64,000 nt of DNA from Labilibaculum sp. (GTDB taxonomy: Bacteria; Bacteroidota; Bacteroidia; Bacteroidales; Marinifilaceae), in assembly GCF_963664555.1 (NCBI RefSeq), contig NZ_OY761461.1:2604001-2668000 (forward strand), given 5' to 3'. Below the pieces are notes generated by a model that saw nothing but the letters and a program-made list of their open reading frames with translations, made no database searches and was not told where the DNA came from. Positions 53,934 to 62,989 of the stretch are shown here, in pieces. How positions within the stretch are numbered: the first letter of the stretch is position 1; each line of letters begins with the position of its first letter. A program made the translations under genes and the position numbers.

Positions 53934-56900
53934 TTATTCTGCAGTTTCCAATTCGTTATCTTCTGGTTTTGGAGCTCCTGTAATTTTTTCCTGAATTGTC
54001 TGGAAAATCACGAAAAAGGCAGGAATTACAAACACACCAAACAGGGTTCCAATTAACATTCCTCCAACTGCACCTGTACCAATGGAACGGTTACCTACAG
54101 CACCAGCACCATTTGCGAGCATCAATGGTACAATTCCCAGAATAAATGCGAACGAAGTCATTAAAATAGGACGTAAACGTGCTTTTGCTCCCTCAACGGC
54201 TGCCTGCATCAATTCCATTCCCTGACGTCGACGCTGTAAGGCAAATTCTACAATCAGAATCGCATTTTTTGCCAGCAAACCAATCAACATGATCAGGGCA
54301 ACCTGGAAATAGATGTTATTCTCTAAACCAATCATTTTCACAAAAAATATGGCTCCAAATATCCCGATAGGAAGTGATAGAATAATGGAGAAGGGTAGTA
54401 TGTAACTTTCATACTGCGCTGCAAGTAAGAAATAAACGAATATCAAACTCAGTGCAAATACCAATATGGCCTGATTTCCTGCTTTTTGCTCTTCGCGGGT
54501 CATTCCAGAGAATTCATACCCGTAGGTTGATGGTAATGTTTCTGCTGCAACTTCCTGAATGGCTTTAATGGCATCTCCGGTACTGTAACCAGGATTCACA
54601 TTGCCGTTAATGGTTGCTGAATTGAAAAGGTTGAAACGGTTAACAACATCAGGACCATTTACTTTTTTCATGTTTACAAACTGACTTACCGAAACCAATT
54701 CACCTTGAGCATTTTTAACAAACACATTGTTCATCGATTCAAGGGTTTCACGATCTTCGGGTGCCGCCTGAATCATCACACGGTACTGTTTTCCAAATCG
54801 GTTAAAATCGGCGGCATACCAACTTCCGTAATATCCCTGAAGAGTTGCAAATAAGCCATTTACTGATATCCCTGCTTCTTTTACTTTTTCTACATTTACT
54901 TCCATTTCATATTGAGGAAATCCAGTGTTGAAAGAAGTCATTGCATACTTAATTTCAGGACGTTGGTTTAAAGCACCTAAAAACTGACCACTTTTTGCCA
55001 TTAAATCGCTGAATTCTCCATTCGATTTATCTTGCAAACGCATTTCAAAACCATCAGAATTACCAAAACCACGAACAGTAGGAGGGGCAAAGAATAGAAT
55101 TTTTGCTTCATTTATTCCAGCGGTTCTTCCAAACAATTGTCCAATTATGGCACTAACTTTCTGATGATCTTCTTTACGTTCTTTCCAATTTTTTAATTTG
55201 ATTACAGCAAAAGCTTTTGAGCCACCTCTTGTGCCACTCATTAAACTAAAGCCAATCACAAACATTTTTTCTTTTACAACATCAATTTCACTAATAATGT
55301 CTCCAACCTTTTGGGTTACTTCTGCAGTTCTGTCTAATGTGCATCCCGGAGGAAGAGTAATATCACAGAAAATTATACCTTGATCTTCATTTGGAATAAA
55401 GCCGGTAGGAGTAGTTTTGAAAAACCATCCCGCAAGAGCGATAAATACAACAAGAATTGCACCTGACAACCATTTTTTGCTAATTAAAAAACGAACAGAA
55501 TTGGTATAGCGATCAGTAATGGCATCAAATCCAGTATTAAAAGCTGTGTAAAATCGGCTTGCTATTCCTTTTTTGTGTTCTTCGCTTGGAGTATGTGGTT
55601 TAAGTAATAAAGCACATAAAGCCGGGCTTAATGTTAATGCGTTAACTGCTGATATAACAATTGCCACAGCCAGTGTAATCGCGAATTGTTGATAGAATGC
55701 TCCCGTTGGACCTTTTAAAAAGGATACTGGAATAAATACCGCTGACATCACCAAAGTAATGGATATAATTGCGCCGGTAATCTCGCTCATGGCCGATACT
55801 GTAGCTTTTTTAGCACTCTTCGCACCATGATCGAGTTTGGCATGAACAGCCTCAACCACAACAATGGCATCATCTACCACAATTCCAATTGCGAGCACTA
55901 ATGCAAACAGTGTTAGCATGTTAATAGAGAAACCAAAGAGGTTCAGAAAGAAGAACGTTCCAACAATTGCCACTGGTACTGCTATGGCAGGAATCAATGT
56001 TGATCTAAAATCCTGAAGGAAAAGAAAAACAACCAAAAACACCAATAGAAAGGCTTCGATTAGTGTAGTGATTACTTTACTGATAGAAGCATCCAGAAAA
56101 TCGTTGGTATTGAATGGAATTACATAGTCAATTCCTTTTGGAAAATCCTTTTTCGCCAATTCCAAGGTTTTTTCAATTTCCCTAATGATATCCTGAGCAT
56201 TTGAACCTGAAGTTTGATAGATCGCCACAGCTGCTGATGGATGACCGTTCGTGATATTTCGGGTTGAATAATCAAAGGCTCCTAATTCAATTTTTGCTAC
56301 ATCTTTTAAACGTAGAAAACTACTATTTCCGTCAGAACGCAAAATGATGTCATCATACTCGGTTTTTGTGGAAAGTTTTCCTTTGTAACGAATAACGTAT
56401 TCGAACGACTGAGATGAGTTCTCACCAAATTTACCTGGTGAAGCTTCCAGATTTTGCTCATTTAAAGCACTAACCACATCTTGTGGAGTGATTCCATAGG
56501 CAGCCATTTTTTCAGGTTTCAACCAAATTCTCATCGAATAATCGCGCGAACCAAAAACGCTGGCATCACCAACACCATTAATCCTCTTAATCATTGGTAT
56601 TAAGTTAATACGTGCGTAATTTTCTACAAATGTTGCATCTAAATCTTCATTCTCAGTTAATAGAGAGAAGAACATCAAAACACTATTTTGAACCTTTTTG
56701 GTGGTAACACCAGTTTGAATGACCTGTTGCGGCAACTTACTGTTTACTGTTGCTACTTTATTTTGAACATTAACTGCCGCAATATCAGCATTGGTTCCCA
56801 ATTCAAAGTAAACACTAATAGTCGCAGTTCCATCGTTACTCGAAGTTGACGACATGTAGGTCATGTTCTCAACACCATTTACAGCTTCTTCGATAGGTAC

Positions 56901-57086
56901 AACAACACTTTTTAGTAAGGTTTCCGCATTGGCACCAGGATAGGTGGCTGAGATCTGCACGGTTGGTGGTGCAATCTCGGGAAACTGTTCCCGGGGTAAT
57001 GATGTGAGTCCTAAGATTCCTAAAATTACAATGAGTATGGATATTACGGTCGATAATACCGGCCGTTCAATAAATCTTCTTAACAT
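53934..57086 (-). CDS. HAE1-family RND efflux permease (AcrB type)
   Basis: A 1050-residue hydrophobe/amphiphile efflux pump subunit. The N-terminus FIERPVLSTVISILIVILGI and LPREQFPEIAPPTVQISATYPGA and the helix-4 GIVVDDAIVVVEAVHAKLD are diagnostic, as is LLAKNAILIVEFA in the second half. Trimeric pumps of this class export drugs, detergents and bile-like compounds. The adaptor stop is 11 bases upstream and the NodT-type gene is downstream. It is clearly a different subgroup from the permease at 22751. Confidence 0.95.
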   Translation of the reverse strand: MLRRFIERPVLSTVISILIVILGILGLTSLPREQFPEIAPPTVQISATYPGANAETLLKSVVVPIEEAVNGVENMTYMSSTSSNDGTATISVYFELGTNADIAAVNVQNKVATVNSKLPQQVIQTGVTTKKVQNSVLMFFSLLTENEDLDATFVENYARINLIPMIKRINGVGDASVFGSRDYSMRIWLKPEKMAAYGITPQDVVSALNEQNLEASPGKFGENSSQSFEYVIRYKGKLSTKTEYDDIILRSDGNSSFLRLKDVAKIELGAFDYSTRNITNGHPSAAVAIYQTSGSNAQDIIREIEKTLELAKKDFPKGIDYVIPFNTNDFLDASISKVITTLIEAFLLVFLVVFLFLQDFRSTLIPAIAVPVAIVGTFFFLNLFGFSINMLTLFALVLAIGIVVDDAIVVVEAVHAKLDHGAKSAKKATVSAMSEITGAIISITLVMSAVFIPVSFLKGPTGAFYQQFAITLAVAIVISAVNALTLSPALCALLLKPHTPSEEHKKGIASRFYTAFNTGFDAITDRYTNSVRFLISKKWLSGAILVVFIALAGWFFKTTPTGFIPNEDQGIIFCDITLPPGCTLDRTAEVTQKVGDIISEIDVVKEKMFVIGFSLMSGTRGGSKAFAVIKLKNWKERKEDHQKVSAIIGQLFGRTAGINEAKILFFAPPTVRGFGNSDGFEMRLQDKSNGEFSDLMAKSGQFLGALNQRPEIKYAMTSFNTGFPQYEMEVNVEKVKEAGISVNGLFATLQGYYGSWYAADFNRFGKQYRVMIQAAPEDRETLESMNNVFVKNAQGELVSVSQFVNMKKVNGPDVVNRFNLFNSATINGNVNPGYSTGDAIKAIQEVAAETLPSTYGYEFSGMTREEQKAGNQAILVFALSLIFVYFLLAAQYESYILPFSIILSLPIGIFGAIFFVKMIGLENNIYFQVALIMLIGLLAKNAILIVEFALQRRRQGMELMQAAVEGAKARLRPILMTSFAFILGIVPLMLANGAGAVGNRSIGTGAVGGMLIGTLFGVFVIPAFFVIFQTIQEKITGAPKPEDNELETAE

Positions 57087-57097
57087 GGAATTTTGTA

Positions 57098-58255
57098 TTA
57101 AATAATCAATTTAGCAGCATTCCCTTCAGGTGTGTGCTTTTCTGTTACAGGTTTAATTTGCATTCCTTCGCGTAGTTTTATTAATCCTTCTACAACAAAT
57201 GTTTGTCCTGCATCCAGTCCATTTAGTACAATGAAATCTTGATTCACCGATTCGCTTACAATTACTTCATGTGCTTCAACTTTATTTTCAGCAGTTACCA
57301 CGTAAACGAATTTTTTCCCTTGTAACTCATAAGTTGCTTTTTGAGGAACTAATATTACTTGATTTTGGGTCGAAGGAAACTTTACTTTTCCGCTAATACC
57401 ACTTCTTAATAAGTTTGAAGGATTGGGAAAAATAGCACGATAGCTAATACTTCCGGTTCTTGGATTTACCATACCATTGATAGTTTCAATTCTTCCTTTT
57501 TGAGCGTAAGTTGAGCCATCAGCTAAAATTAATTCAACTTCAGGCAATTCCTTGATCTTATTTGCAATACTGCTGCCGTTTAATTCACGATTGAATTGAA
57601 GCAATTGCTTTTCGTTTAATGTGAAATATGCATAAACATTACTGATGTTGGAAACAGTTGTGAGTGGTTGTGCTTCTGTACGGCCAACAAGGCTGCCAAT
57701 TCTGTATGGAATGCTTCCAACAATACCATCTACCGGACTCTTGATAATAGTATAGTCTAAATTCTCTTTGGCATTCATATAGGTCGCTTTGGCAGCAATT
57801 AATTGAGCTTTTGCTGCATTTAAATTACTTTCTGCAGTTTTTAGTTGTGCGGAGCTAATGATATTTTTTTCGACAAGTGGAGTCACCTTATCTACTTCAA
57901 CCTGAGCAGACACAACCTGAGCTTTAGCAACTTCAATATTAGCACTGGCAGCATTTACCTGCTGGTTTAAAGTTTCGGCACTTAATTTAAAAAGAAGTTG
58001 TCCTTTTTTAACCTCACTTCCTTCATCAATGTATATTTTTTCCACAAAGCCATCTACTTTAGCACGTATTTCGATGTTTTGTTCTCCTTCTATATTTGCT
58101 GCATATTGGTTATAGATAGTAATGTTTTCTTTCTCTGCTGATTGTACAGGGAATGGCACTGGACCATGAGCCATTTGCTGCTGCGATGAATCCTTACAAG
58201 ATGATAAACCAAGTAGGATGATAGCCATACTTGCTAAGATGTAATTTCTTTTCAT
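57098..58255 (-). CDS. RND efflux periplasmic adaptor lipoprotein (AcrA type)
   Basis: A 385-residue membrane-fusion protein with lipobox LSSCK (Cys20). The lipoyl halves are IEIRAKVDGFVEKIYIDEGSEVKKG and YTIIKSPVDGIVGSIPYRIGSLV, with a coiled-coil hairpin between. First structural gene of the second efflux operon. Upstream of its start, a GTTC-N10-GAAC site at 58297-58314 resembles the operator before the GbsR gene. Confidence 0.93.
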   Translation of the reverse strand: MKRNYILASMAIILLGLSSCKDSSQQQMAHGPVPFPVQSAEKENITIYNQYAANIEGEQNIEIRAKVDGFVEKIYIDEGSEVKKGQLLFKLSAETLNQQVNAASANIEVAKAQVVSAQVEVDKVTPLVEKNIISSAQLKTAESNLNAAKAQLIAAKATYMNAKENLDYTIIKSPVDGIVGSIPYRIGSLVGRTEAQPLTTVSNISNVYAYFTLNEKQLLQFNRELNGSSIANKIKELPEVELILADGSTYAQKGRIETINGMVNPRTGSISYRAIFPNPSNLLRSGISGKVKFPSTQNQVILVPQKATYELQGKKFVYVVTAENKVEAHEVIVSESVNQDFIVLNGLDAGQTFVVEGLIKLREGMQIKPVTEKHTPEGNAAKLII

Positions 58256-58296
58256 GATTTGAATAAATGTATAAATTGTTTTAATTAGTTCTTTTA

Positions 58297-58314
58297 GTTC
58301 TGCAAATAACGAAC
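58297..58314. promoter_or_regulatory. Degenerate second operator upstream of the adaptor gene
   Basis: GTTC TGCAAATAAC GAAC keeps the outer half-sites and exact 10-base spacing of the perfect inverted repeat at 58911-58934, but not its inner bases. It is 42 bases from the adaptor start. Confidence 0.5.
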
Positions 58315-58369
58315 CTTTCAGTAGTGCTAATTTAAATATGTTTAAGTACCAATATTATTTCCCTCATAT

Positions 58370-58879
58370 TTAATTAGTCATTGGACATTTCGCTTTTATC
58401 TGATCACGAAGCTGTTCCAGAAGTCTGACAGTATTTGATAAGTAGTCTAAATAGGGCGTTTCCTGACTGGAGCCATATTGCTGTTCATTTTCATTCGATA
58501 GTTTATTCGCCAATTTTTTGTGTTCCAATATTTGTCCAACCAAAAAGTACTCTGTTTTATAATCAGCAATTTTCTCTTCAATTCTTGAAATAAATCCAAC
58601 AGGTGATAAGGTATAATACTTTTTTCGGTCGCCAGGTTTTGTAAAATACACAATCATGTTCGATTTGGTTAGGTTCTGAAGATTTGTGGAGATTGTACTT
58701 TTGCTGGCACCTAAAAAATGCACCAAATCATCAAAAGTGGCTCCATTTTCTTTATTGATGAAAAGGGTCGCGAAAATTCTGGCTCCGATAGGGGATAACT
58801 TTTCTTGTCCCTCCATAAACAAGCCAAACTTTTCTATTAAAAGTTTTTTTTCCTTTTCCAAATCTATACTCTCTTTCAT
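58370..58879 (-). CDS. GbsR/MarR-family transcriptional regulator of the efflux operon
   Basis: A 169-residue winged-helix regulator. LSPIGARIFATLFINKENGATFDDLVHFLGASKSTISTNLQNL is the MarR-type core (shown here as separate motifs PIGARIFATLF, DDLVHFLGASKSTIS) and TKPGDRKKYYTL is the wing. A helical C-terminal dimer domain follows. Genes of this type beside RND operons are usually ligand-responsive repressors. It precedes the adaptor gene by 114 bases on the same strand and has a perfect palindrome in its promoter. Confidence 0.88.
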   Translation of the reverse strand: MKESIDLEKEKKLLIEKFGLFMEGQEKLSPIGARIFATLFINKENGATFDDLVHFLGASKSTISTNLQNLTKSNMIVYFTKPGDRKKYYTLSPVGFISRIEEKIADYKTEYFLVGQILEHKKLANKLSNENEQQYGSSQETPYLDYLSNTVRLLEQLRDQIKAKCPMTN

Positions 58880-58899
58880 TTTTCTAAATTTTTCAGGTA

Positions 58900-58934
58900 C
58901 AAATATACTATTAGTTCGGTTTGTTCCGAACTAA
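58900..58934 (-). promoter_or_regulatory. GbsR promoter with overlapping inverted-repeat operator
   Basis: On the minus strand TATATTTG (58907-58900) is an exact TAnnTTTG -7 element. Immediately upstream, TTAGTTCGG (58911-58919) and CCGAACTAA (58926-58934) form a perfect 9-bp inverted repeat with 6-base spacer, covering the -33 to -7 interval. Autoregulation is the natural reading. Confidence 0.72.
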
Positions 58935-59114
58935 AAAATGTTAAAAAATAACAAAGAAACTTATGCAATCGATAGAATAAGTAATTACATTCATTTTACT
59001 TATCTATCATGATTAAAGAAAGATGATTTTTTATTATAACTCTTTTAAAAATTTCATTTACTTTCTGCACAAATCACTATTTTTACTCAACTATTAATCA
59101 CAAAGATTGAGTAA

Positions 59115-60821
59115 ATGCCACAAAATATTATTGCCTCACCTGAATATTTTATTTGGGAGACTCACGGAATACATACCGGAACAGGAAACGATCATGTGAA
59201 ACATGGTGTTGATGAATTGGAAAAAATTACTGAATTAGCTATATCCAAAGGACATCCTAATATTGCATTTATAATTCATACTCCACGTTTAACCAGATAC
59301 AGGTATGCTGCAGAGAAACGATTGGGTGTTAAATTTATACGGGGTGATAATGCCTATTTTAACTATCCAAATCAGATCGAACAGCTAAAATTGAAATATG
59401 GAAATCAGATTAACATTCGTTTTGGTATTGAACTGGAATGGTTAGGACCTGATTTGGGAATGCAATGGAATCGTTCGAAAGTTTTTCAGGCACAAGATGC
59501 AGATTTTGTGATCGGTTCATTGCATTTTTCCCGGGAAGGAATTCCATACGACGGATCGATTGAGGAAGCAGAAGAATTGATCAGGTTGCGTGGTGGATTG
59601 GAAAATTATTGGGGTGGATACATCGAAGAATTGATAGAAATGGTTGATTCTACCTGGGAAATGATTCAGGTTGTTGGACATATAGATTTGCCAAAATTGT
59701 TTGCTCCGATTCCTCAGCCTCTGCTGGAGTTAGATACCTCAGATCATTTTCTGGCACGTAGAATGCGGTTTTTACTGGAAATGATCAGCGAGTATAATCT
59801 TGCATTGGATGTTAATTTGGCCGGAATTAATAAAGGTTGCGGAATTTATCCTGACATCTCAATTTTGAAGAGAGCAAAACAACTTGATATTCCCATTGCA
59901 TTGGGCACCGATACTCATACTTTGCAAAATTTGGGTAATCATCACGAAACAGGTATTCATTATGCTCATGATGCCGGATACAAGCATTATCTGAGTTTTT
60001 CGAAGTGTATTCCTGAGAAAAGACCTCTTCGGAATCAGGCTTTTAAGGAGGAAGAATATAAAGTAATGAACTTGGGAATTGAGATGTTAAATCTTCGTTT
60101 TGAGGATAGTAAACAGCGACGAATTCCAAAATTTTCTTTTGGAGGTACTTTTAGAACATTCCTGGAACATCATAAAAATTCGACTTCTTTGGGCGAATTT
60201 GAAGCGATTCGAATACGAAAGGGAAATAAATCCATCACCATAAGCAATACGATACCTCAAAATCAAAATGAGAAGGTAAATGGATTGTTTTCACATCATA
60301 AAGATAAACCAGGTGTATTGTCGATGATATTTAATGCTTTGGCATCGGAGGAGATCAATGTTGAAACGGCATACCTGAATTCCAATAATGATGGCACTGC
60401 AACGGCTTTTTTAACTCTTTCGGGAGATGATAGTTCGGTTCATGAAGCTGTTGAGTTCGTTAAAGGAACAGGAGGAGATAGTTTTATCGAAATTCGAGTA
60501 GGTGATATTTTGGAAATGCAGCAATTGGATAAAAACAAGAATTATCTATTGGAAGTTGACGGAGTGAATTTACCCATTGCAATCAGTAAACAAATGATTC
60601 TTTCTATCCATAACAATACTGCAGGAATCTTGCTAATTTTGCTTTCGGCATTGGCTTCCCAAAATATCAATGTAATTGATTTAAAACTGGGACAAAGAGG
60701 GCAAAAAGGATATGCAATATTGAGTATTGAGGGAAATGCTCAATTGGCCGGAAATATTTTGAGTAAGCTGGGGCCTCAGTTTTTTGAAACAACACTTTTA
60801 TCTTTAAACGGTGTTGAATAG
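59115..60821 (+). CDS. PHP-domain phosphoesterase fused to two ACT domains
   Basis: A 568-residue cytoplasmic protein. Residues about 1-330 form a PHP-type metal phosphoesterase related to histidinol phosphatase: ETHGIHTGTGNDH (where the usual H-x-H is spaced H-x-x-H), IIHTPRL, GIELEWLG, GSLHFS, VGHIDLPKL, LGTDTHTL. Two ACT domains follow, with KPGVLSMIFNALASEEINVETA (about 405-470) and TAGILLILLSALASQNINVIDL (about 490-560). ACT domains usually sense amino acids. The fusion suggests an amino-acid-controlled phosphatase; the substrate is unknown. Confidence 0.8.
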   Translation: MPQNIIASPEYFIWETHGIHTGTGNDHVKHGVDELEKITELAISKGHPNIAFIIHTPRLTRYRYAAEKRLGVKFIRGDNAYFNYPNQIEQLKLKYGNQINIRFGIELEWLGPDLGMQWNRSKVFQAQDADFVIGSLHFSREGIPYDGSIEEAEELIRLRGGLENYWGGYIEELIEMVDSTWEMIQVVGHIDLPKLFAPIPQPLLELDTSDHFLARRMRFLLEMISEYNLALDVNLAGINKGCGIYPDISILKRAKQLDIPIALGTDTHTLQNLGNHHETGIHYAHDAGYKHYLSFSKCIPEKRPLRNQAFKEEEYKVMNLGIEMLNLRFEDSKQRRIPKFSFGGTFRTFLEHHKNSTSLGEFEAIRIRKGNKSITISNTIPQNQNEKVNGLFSHHKDKPGVLSMIFNALASEEINVETAYLNSNNDGTATAFLTLSGDDSSVHEAVEFVKGTGGDSFIEIRVGDILEMQQLDKNKNYLLEVDGVNLPIAISKQMILSIHNNTAGILLILLSALASQNINVIDLKLGQRGQKGYAILSIEGNAQLAGNILSKLGPQFFETTLLSLNGVE

Positions 60822-60831
60822 TAAATTTTAA

Positions 60832-61347
60832 TTGATAAAAGTGAACAACAGCGCATTCAATTCATACGAATCTATTTTGAATATTATTGAGTTTTATAGA
60901 ATTCAACCAAGAATTCAAGACTTTCAAATAGAAAAAATAGAGGAGTATTTGATTCTTATGAGCGCTCATTATCAAGAGTCATTAAGAGAGATTGATGATT
61001 GTATCGGTTTAAGTGAACCTGTTTGTTTAGAAGATATTGTTGATGTTTTAAATTCTTACCTTAATAAGGTGGGAGAAGAGTTAGAAAAGATTTTTCCAGA
61101 AAATATAAATGTATTTTCTCCTATTAATATTCATTCTAATGCCAAAATAATTGAGATTCAGGCATTGGAATTGTACCGGAATTTTAACGGTGGCGAAAGT
61201 GATTTGTATCGAATAAAAGAGGCCCTTGATTGTTTGGATAACAATATTTACGAAGAAGATTTTGCCGAAAATTTTGCTTTACTGACAAAAGACATATTGT
61301 CTAAGATTAATTCAGACCTTATTGTAAAAGTTGATGATTTACTGTGA
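60832..61347 (+). CDS. Uncharacterised acidic helical protein, non-ATG start likely
   Basis: A 171-residue acidic helical protein. It opens with TTG at 60832 or GTG at 60841; the first internal ATG is at 60958 and would lose the N-terminal helix. It starts 10 bases after the PHP/ACT gene and its end overlaps the convergent gene by 29 bases. I recognise no domain. Function unknown. Confidence 0.6.
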   Translation: MIKVNNSAFNSYESILNIIEFYRIQPRIQDFQIEKIEEYLILMSAHYQESLREIDDCIGLSEPVCLEDIVDVLNSYLNKVGEELEKIFPENINVFSPINIHSNAKIIEIQALELYRNFNGGESDLYRIKEALDCLDNNIYEEDFAENFALLTKDILSKINSDLIVKVDDLL

Positions 61348-61630
61348 AGTTGCTAATCCAATAGCTTTTTGGGGGGAGAAATTGAATTGCTATCGGTTCT
61401 TCATCTTCTAACTCTTTAATCATTTTAAATGATTGCGATTGAAGAAATTCAAGAGCACTTTCTTCATTTTTCCACTGAGAAAGAATAATATGCTCGTGTC
61501 GTTTCCCATTAGCCTGGTAAATTTCGCACGAAAGTTCACCTCCAATCTTACGGTATTCCTTAAATTGATCAAATGAATTTTTCCAGCTAACGTAATTTTT
61601 TATGGATTGCTTTATTAGTAGATATATCAT
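61319..61630 (-). CDS. Small ferredoxin-like-fold protein, antibiotic-biosynthesis-monooxygenase-like
   Basis: A 103-residue protein. The pattern MIYLLIKQSIKNYVSWKNSFDQ, GGELSCEIYQANGKR, HIILSQWKNEESALEFLQS is the beta-alpha-beta of the ABM superfamily dimeric alpha/beta barrel. Start at 61630 chosen because upstream residues (MSACLFFLFN...) are not family-like. Role unknown. Confidence 0.65.
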   Translation of the reverse strand: MIYLLIKQSIKNYVSWKNSFDQFKEYRKIGGELSCEIYQANGKRHEHIILSQWKNEESALEFLQSQSFKMIKELEDEEPIAIQFLPPKSYWISNFTVNHQLLQ

Positions 61631-61870
61631 TATGTGTGAATGTGTTGTTAATTCTAAATTAAATAAAAAGAATAAACAAGCTGACAATTAATTGATTACA
61701 GGCTTAAAAAACAGGGTGATTATATCAATTTTTATTATAAATAGGAAATATAATTCCTGTTTGTTTAATTAAAATTAAATATGCAGGAGTTCTAAGGAAC
61801 CTCCATTTTACTTATCCGTTAAATTAATTCACGAATGGTATAAATTAAAAATACCGATGTAAATTTACAA

Positions 61871-62704
61871 TCAGATTAATGCATCAATTGGGTTTGAGAA
61901 TTTAAATTTATAATGCGTTTTTTCCAATTTAGCAGAGCTGATAATTTTATACGAGCTTTGGTTTGAGGCAAATTGCGGGGGCTCAAACCCTCCAATTTTT
62001 GCCGCTCTTTCATAAAATTCTTTACGGCTGGGATGTTCGGGACAACAGGCGTTGTAAATTTCTCCCCACAAATTATTTTCTATCAAATGTGATATAATAT
62101 TAATGCAATCATCCTGATGGATTAAATTAACCGGAACGTCACCTTCAACCGCATTTTTCATTTTTGAGAAAAAACGTCCGGGTTTACGGTCATAGCCAAT
62201 TAAACCACCAAATCGAATAATACTGGTTTGAATTTTTTTTTGTGAAAGAAGCATTTCTTCAACAACACGTAAGGCCTTGCCACTATTCTTCTCTGGTTTT
62301 TGGTCATCTTCTTCCGTAACAATTCTGTTTAAATTCGCATATACAGAGGTCGAACTAATAAATATCACTTTTTTTACCGAGGAAAGATGTAACTGTTCAA
62401 TTAATGCTTTAAACTGTTTTGGGTGAAATTCCTCAATATCTTCTCTGCGCCTGGGTGGAAAATTGACAATTAATATTTCAGAATTAAAAAAATCAGCATC
62501 AAAATCAGCATTTATTTCAGGATCAAAAAATATCCGATAAGGAGTTATTCCATCTTGTGCTAAGCTGGATATTTTCTCCGCACTTGGGGTAGAGCCTTTT
62601 ACTGAGTAAGCATTTTTGATCAAAAATTTAGCCAGAGGTAGTCCTAACCAGCCGCATCCTAGAATACTTATGGTTTTTTCTTGTGTATAAAACGTTTTAT
62701 TCAT
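61871..62704 (-). CDS. YeeZ-like NAD(P)-binding Rossmann reductase/epimerase
   Basis: A 277-residue SDR-type protein. The dinucleotide loop is ISILGCGWLGLPLAKFL. Later motifs are ILIVNFPPRRREDIEEF, VIFISSTSVYANLN and IIRFGGLIGYDRKPGRFF, matching the YeeZ-like extended SDR group. The start at 62704 places the nucleotide-binding strand at residue 12. A full tyrosine-lysine catalytic pair is not obvious. Substrate unknown. Confidence 0.82.
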   Translation of the reverse strand: MNKTFYTQEKTISILGCGWLGLPLAKFLIKNAYSVKGSTPSAEKISSLAQDGITPYRIFFDPEINADFDADFFNSEILIVNFPPRRREDIEEFHPKQFKALIEQLHLSSVKKVIFISSTSVYANLNRIVTEEDDQKPEKNSGKALRVVEEMLLSQKKIQTSIIRFGGLIGYDRKPGRFFSKMKNAVEGDVPVNLIHQDDCINIISHLIENNLWGEIYNACCPEHPSRKEFYERAAKIGGFEPPQFASNQSSYKIISSAKLEKTHYKFKFSNPIDALI

Positions 62705-62919
62705 GTGTTTGTATCTAAATATATCGGTGATCAAATTTAAATTTAATTTAAACAATTAAATATTTTTGAGATATATAATTATGAGTATGAAGTTAATTAT
62801 TTTGGTATTTAAGATATTAAAATCCTTTTAGCGCCTATAAGCTTTCCATAATGTACAAAGTGCTAGGTAGAGCAAGGGTAAAGGATTTGAAAACACAAGG
62901 ATTTTTAAATAATTACTTT

Positions 62920-62927
62920 TATATTTG
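62920..62927 (+). promoter_or_regulatory. -7 element upstream of hemA
   Basis: TATATTTG is an exact match to TAnnTTTG, 62 bases before the hemA ATG. No clear -33 element. Confidence 0.4.
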
Positions 62928-62989
62928 ACACAACATACACAGACTTTCATTTATGAATTTTTGGTAGGTTTCAAAATAAATTTCGTTTT

